Part shown: positions 13,495 through 16,333 of the stretch, piece after piece
Numbering within the stretch: the stretch's first letter is position 1
How the letters are laid out: every line of letters starts with the position of its first letter
Translations under genes and position numbers: made by a program
Assembly: GCA_934249265.1 (NCBI GenBank)
Contig: CAKQKQ010000038.1
Location: 1-16,333, forward strand
Length of the DNA stretch: 16,333 nt
Direction of reading: 5' to 3'
Source: an uncultured Clostridia bacterium
GTDB lineage: Bacteria > Bacillota > Clostridia > Christensenellales > Borkfalkiaceae
Notes under the pieces: generated by a model
Database searches by the model: none
The model's input: the letters and a program-made list of their open reading frames with translations, nothing else
Told to the model about the DNA's origin: nothing

Positions 13495-14721
13495 ATGGAA
13501 TTATCAAATAAATTACAAGAATACGCATGTATACTTGCGCCCGTTGAAGGCGACGATTTTCAATATCAATTAGACGAGGTAAAAAACTTGTCGTTAAGCG
13601 CAGGAATAGAGGTTTTGCAAGTATATCCCATTAAAATAAGAGAGATAAACCCTGCCTCTTATTTCGGCAAGGGAAAACTCGAAGAAATACGTTTACAACT
13701 CGATGAAAAAGTAAACGTAATCATTTTTGACGGAGACTTATCGCCTTCGCAAACATTAAATATGTCGGCGTGTTTAAACGATATTAAAGTGGTTGACAGA
13801 ACTACTCTAATATTGGATATATTTGCGCAAAACGCCAAAACCAACGAAGGAAAAATGCAAATAGAACTCGCCCAATTAAAATACATTTATCCGAGACTTA
13901 AAGGAAAAGGAAGTAAATTATCTCGTTTGGGCGGTGGTATAGGAACGCGAGGTCCGGGAGAAACGCAACTCGAAACCGACCGTAGACACATTCGTGCAAG
14001 AATAAACACTCTTGAAAAACATTTAAACGAGTTGGAAGGCAGAATTCACCTTCAGCAGTCGAGGCGTAAAAAAAACAACTGCAAAACAGTTGCTTTGGTG
14101 GGATATACCAACACGGGTAAATCTACTCTGTTAAATTTGCTTACAGAAAGCGATGTGCTTTCAAAAGATTTGTTGTTTGCCACGCTCGACCCGTCGGTTA
14201 GGAAATTTAATCTCGGCAAATACAATGTTTTGCTTGTCGATACAGTCGGTTTTGTGAGAAATATCCCCACGACGTTAATCGATGCGTTTAAAAGCACGCT
14301 TTATTCTGCGCTCAACGCCGATTTGATATTAAACGTTTGCGACGTGACGTCGGATTATGAAAACCAAATTAAAACGACCGACGCCATTTTGCAAGAATTG
14401 GGCTGCAACGCTCCGCAAATAATCGTTTACAATAAAAGCGAAAGTTTGACCGATTACGATTCATTTAAAAGCGGCGGCGTGTTTATTTCGGCAAAATACA
14501 ATTTGGGTATTGATAAACTGAAAAACGCAATAATGGAAAAACTCGACGATTATTTCGAGTCGTATCGCATTACTTTGCAGTACGAGCAACTGCCCGACTT
14601 CAATAAACTGTCAAAATATTTGCAAAGCGTAAAATACGACTACAAAGATACTGAAGTGTCGGTAATTTTCAGTATTTCAAAGGCTAATAAGGACAAATTT
14701 AAAGATTTTATTAATTTATAA
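13495..14721 (+). CDS. hflX: Ribosome-associated GTPase HflX
   Basis: HflX binds the 50S subunit and splits or rescues stalled ribosomes under stress. Residues 1-110 are the N-terminal HflX domain (NPASYFGKGKLEEI, VIIFDGDLSPSQ). LGGGIGTRGPGETQLETDRR at about 146-164 is the family signature, followed by a coiled coil. The G domain has G1 GYTNTGKST (203-211), G2 around T230 (FATLDPSVR), G3 DTVG (249-252) and G5 SAK (332-334). The G4 motif reads N313-K-S-E316 rather than the usual NKxD. Length 408 aa is normal. AAGGT lies five bases before the ATG. It is probably transcribed with the recombinase upstream. Confidence 0.95.
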   Translation: MELSNKLQEYACILAPVEGDDFQYQLDEVKNLSLSAGIEVLQVYPIKIREINPASYFGKGKLEEIRLQLDEKVNVIIFDGDLSPSQTLNMSACLNDIKVVDRTTLILDIFAQNAKTNEGKMQIELAQLKYIYPRLKGKGSKLSRLGGGIGTRGPGETQLETDRRHIRARINTLEKHLNELEGRIHLQQSRRKKNNCKTVALVGYTNTGKSTLLNLLTESDVLSKDLLFATLDPSVRKFNLGKYNVLLVDTVGFVRNIPTTLIDAFKSTLYSALNADLILNVCDVTSDYENQIKTTDAILQELGCNAPQIIVYNKSESLTDYDSFKSGGVFISAKYNLGIDKLKNAIMEKLDDYFESYRITLQYEQLPDFNKLSKYLQSVKYDYKDTEVSVIFSISKANKDKFKDFINL

Positions 14722-14768
14722 ATCCAAAATTTGCGGCTAACAACCTATTTATTTCAGTGGTTGACGAC

Positions 14769-14957
14769 TTATTTGTTTTTATATAAGTCGCTTTCGGGCG
14801 ATTCGATGCTGTCGATTTTTATGCTGGCAAAATCGTCCATTTGAATACATTTTCCGCAATTATCGCACAATTTGGTCGGGTCTAAATCGCAAAATTCGCA
14901 CTCGCCGCAGTCGTCGCATATTTTGTTTTCGTCAAAAATACATTTTTCTTGTTTCAT
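14769..14957 (-). CDS. Small Cys-rich protein, likely zinc-binding
   Basis: A 62-aa acidic protein with nine Cys, most in CxxC-type pairs: CIFDENKICDDCGECEFC, then CDNCGKC. This suggests two metal-binding knuckles. The C-terminal third (MDDFASIKIDSIESPESDLY) lacks Cys. Similar short C-x-x-C proteins of unknown function are common in Clostridia, though no named family is claimed. Support for a real gene is its consensus promoter placed to give a leaderless transcript and its ordered Cys pattern. The 3' end overlaps an 8-bp hairpin (14765-14772 with 14783-14790) that lies between it and the convergent hflX. It is divergent from lexA, whose regulatory region is shared. Confidence 0.75.
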   Translation of the reverse strand: MKQEKCIFDENKICDDCGECEFCDLDPTKLCDNCGKCIQMDDFASIKIDSIESPESDLYKNK

Positions 14958-14963
14958 AAGCGT

Positions 14964-14992
14964 ATTATATAATTTTTTTGTTTAATAGTCAA
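14964..14992 (-). promoter_or_regulatory. Promoter of the Cys-rich gene (leaderless)
   Basis: On the minus strand, TTGACT (complement of 14987-14992), 17 bp, TATAAT (complement of 14964-14969). The ATG begins 6 nt after the -10 box, so transcription should start at or next to the start codon; there is no Shine-Dalgarno sequence. Confidence 0.7.
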
Positions 14993-15019
14993 TAAAAATT
15001 AAATAATTTATAAAAATAT

Positions 15020-15033
15020 CAAACAAATGTTTG
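15020..15033. promoter_or_regulatory. Candidate LexA operator (SOS box)
   Basis: CAAAC-AAAT-GTTTG, a perfect 5-bp inverted repeat around 4 bp, overlaps the start of the lexA -35 box (15031-15036). Bacillota LexA recognises GAAC-N4-GTTC; this site keeps the AAC-N4-GTT core and 4-bp spacing with A/T at the outer position. Autorepression of lexA is the norm in the family. Confidence 0.62.
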
Positions 15034-15059
15034 CATTTTTTAAATAAATGTGTTAAAAT
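15031..15059 (+). promoter_or_regulatory. lexA promoter
   Basis: TTGCAT at 15031-15036, 17-bp spacer, TAAAAT at 15054-15059 with an extended TG (15051-15052), followed by AGGAG at 15068-15072 and the ATG at 15079. It is very similar in form to the mgtC promoter. Confidence 0.72.
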
Positions 15060-15078
15060 AAACGTATAGGAGAAAAAT

Positions 15079-15675
15079 ATGGGCGTAATAGATAAAAAAC
15101 TCGATTTAGTATATAATTATATTGACAAATACGTTTCTACAAACGGCTTTTCCCCTTCGGTAAGAGAAATTTGCAAAGACTGCAATATTAAGTCTACTGC
15201 AACTGCTTATTATTATTTGGAAAAATTGCAAGCGCGCGGCTTAATTACCAAGCAATCCAGCAAAAATCGCACCGTTGGCGTAAGCAGAAAAAACAGCGCG
15301 GACTTTTTGTCTATTCCCGTAATCGGCGAAGTCACTGCCGGCACGCCTATTTTGGCTGTTGAAAATTTTGAAGAATATTGCGCCGTGCCTACTGAATTTA
15401 AAACAGATGAAGATTTGTTTATGCTGCACGTTAGAGGTACAAGTATGATCGAAGCAGGCATATTCGACGGCGATAAAATTATTGTCAAAAAGCAATCTAC
15501 GGCAAAAAACGGCGATATAGTCGTGGCGTTTTTTGACGATGCGGCAACGGTAAAAAGGTTTTATAAATACCCAGATAAAATCGTGCTCCACCCCGAAAAT
15601 TCTACCATGTCGGATATAGTTTTGCCAAACGTCGATATTTTGGGTGTCGTTACGGGACTTATACGTAAATTTTAA
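15079..15675 (+). CDS. lexA: SOS repressor LexA
   Basis: LexA represses DNA-damage genes and cleaves itself when RecA is activated. Residues 1-70 form the winged helix (GFSPSVREICKDCNIKST, then YYYLEKLQARGLI). The cleavage site is A87-G88 in VTAGTPI. The catalytic dyad is S122 (VRGTSMIEAGIFDGD) and K159 (ATVKRF). Where many homologues have RGDSM, this protein has RGTSM. Length 198 aa is normal. AGGAG precedes the ATG by 6 bases. A palindrome overlapping its -35 box is the likely self-operator. It is monocistronic, with a terminator downstream. Confidence 0.95.
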   Translation: MGVIDKKLDLVYNYIDKYVSTNGFSPSVREICKDCNIKSTATAYYYLEKLQARGLITKQSSKNRTVGVSRKNSADFLSIPVIGEVTAGTPILAVENFEEYCAVPTEFKTDEDLFMLHVRGTSMIEAGIFDGDKIIVKKQSTAKNGDIVVAFFDDAATVKRFYKYPDKIVLHPENSTMSDIVLPNVDILGVVTGLIRKF

Positions 15676-15708
15676 TTAAAGTAAATTTAAGAATAAAACT
15701 AAAATTTT

Positions 15709-15742
15709 AAGCAACCCCGCTTTATTTCGAGGTTGCTTTTTT
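15709..15742 (+). terminator. Rho-independent terminator after lexA
   Basis: Stem arms 15709-15719 and 15728-15738 (one C-A mismatch), 8-nt loop, then a T-run to 15742. Confidence 0.9.
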
Positions 15743-15769
15743 ATTAATTTTATAAACGCTAAAAAAATT

Positions 15770-15833
15770 AAAAACACATACCCTTTTGCGGTTTAAATTT
15801 GTTTTGCCGCGATATTAAAAGGTATGTGTTTTT
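15770..15833. terminator. Large hairpin terminator for the YnbB-type gene
   Basis: A perfect 13-bp outer stem (15770-15782 with 15821-15833), extended by TTTT/AAAA and an inner GCGG/CCGC pair (15788-15791 with 15807-15810). It is followed by T-rich tails on both strands; the minus-strand tail suits the convergent gene at 15848. Confidence 0.72.
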
Positions 15834-15847
15834 TCGTTTAATAAAAA

Positions 15848-16333
15848 TTATTTCATTAAGTTTTTCAATACGGATTTTAAAGCGATTTTGCCGTGTTCGT
15901 AAGTAAGTCCGCCTTGCATATAGCAAATATACGGTTCTTTTATGGGCGCATCGGCAGAAAGTTCTATAGATGAGCCTTGCACAAAGCATCCTGCCGCCAT
16001 GATAACTTTATGGTCATACCCTGGCATATCCCATGCTTCAAGCGTGACGAAATTGTCTACGGGCGACGCGTTTTGAATGGACTGAATAAAATTTGTAAGC
16101 GATTTTTCGCTGTCAAACATAATCGAACGAGTGATATCGCAAGGCATTTCGTCAAGGCTCGGCGAAGTTTTATATCCAAGTTTGTCCATGCACTTACCGA
16201 AAAGTAAATTTGTTTTCAACGCTTCTTTTACGGTGTGCGGTGCTAAAAACAAGCCTTGATAAAATAATTGATAACCATATGCATAAGAGCCGACTTCCGC
16301 GCCGAGCGACGGAGACGTAAGTCTGTTTGCGAC
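15848..16333 (-). CDS. YnbB-type PLP protein (methionine gamma-lyase family), C-terminal part
   Basis: The frame is open to the right edge of the window, so the N-terminal part is missing and 161 residues are visible. It begins VANRLTSPSLGAEVGSYAYG, then LFYQGLFLAPHTVKEALK. Further on are SPVDNFVTLEAWDMPGYDHK, VIMAAGCFVQGSSIELSADA and PYICYMQGGLTYEHGKIAL. These blocks match the PF06838 group (YnbB, annotated methionine gamma-lyase family or aluminium resistance protein), PLP fold-type I enzymes of about 400-430 aa. The true substrate is not established. The PLP-binding Lys would lie in the missing part. The gene is usually found near hflX, lexA and miaA in Clostridia, consistent with this position. 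Confidence 0.88.
   Translation of the reverse strand, partial: VANRLTSPSLGAEVGSYAYGYQLFYQGLFLAPHTVKEALKTNLLFGKCMDKLGYKTSPSLDEMPCDITRSIMFDSEKSLTNFIQSIQNASPVDNFVTLEAWDMPGYDHKVIMAAGCFVQGSSIELSADAPIKEPYICYMQGGLTYEHGKIALKSVLKNLMK

Overview
The window looks like a chromosomal segment from a low-GC, Gram-positive, Clostridia-like bacterium (Bacillota). The evidence is the gene set and order: an M50 protease with scpA-scpB, then a YtfI/YtfJ(GerW)-like pair, an S11 D-Ala-D-Ala carboxypeptidase and rluB, and separately a Xer-type recombinase with hflX and lexA. Promoters are close to the SigA consensus. GerW and the carboxypeptidase fit a spore-forming ancestry but do not prove sporulation. No rRNA, tRNA, IS element, prophage or CRISPR array was found.

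Layout. 1-2085: the 3' part of adenine deaminase, then an MgtC/SapB membrane protein. 2086-2925 (minus): a DUF3737 beta-helix protein, divergent from the next block. 3043-8098 (plus): site-2-type protease, scpA, scpB, terminator, then DUF2953, gerW-like, S11 carboxypeptidase and rluB; within each block the genes overlap. 8236-8953: a 41-aa single-pass membrane protein with a strong ribosome binding site, followed by a coiled-coil protein. 9018-10547 (minus): a 509-aa protein with a PadR-type winged helix, a long acidic linker and four C-terminal membrane helices. 10548-12400: a very AT-rich stretch of about 1.8 kb without genes. 12401-15675: tyrosine recombinase, hflX, a small minus-strand Cys-rich protein and lexA. 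15848-16333 (minus): the C-terminal part of a YnbB-type (methionine gamma-lyase family) protein.

Three signals stand out. First, four genes (DUF3737, M50 protease, DUF2953, Cys-rich protein) have near-consensus promoters whose -10 box ends only 6-10 nt before the start codon and have no Shine-Dalgarno sequence, so they are predicted to be leaderless. MgtC, PadR-TM and lexA, by contrast, have 20-30 nt leaders with ribosome binding sites. Second, the membrane-anchored PadR-like protein has a perfect 6-bp inverted repeat filling the spacer of its own promoter, a candidate autoregulatory operator. Third, the gene desert holds a consensus promoter overlapped by a 30-bp inverted repeat. Downstream of it are a perfect 15-bp hairpin, a short C-rich-loop hairpin with a U-run (candidate sRNA of about 90 nt), and a badly decayed tandem array with a unit of about 42 bp. 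Relics of that array continue up to the recombinase gene.

All calls rest on reading the sequence and recall of protein families; no database search or folding calculation was run.
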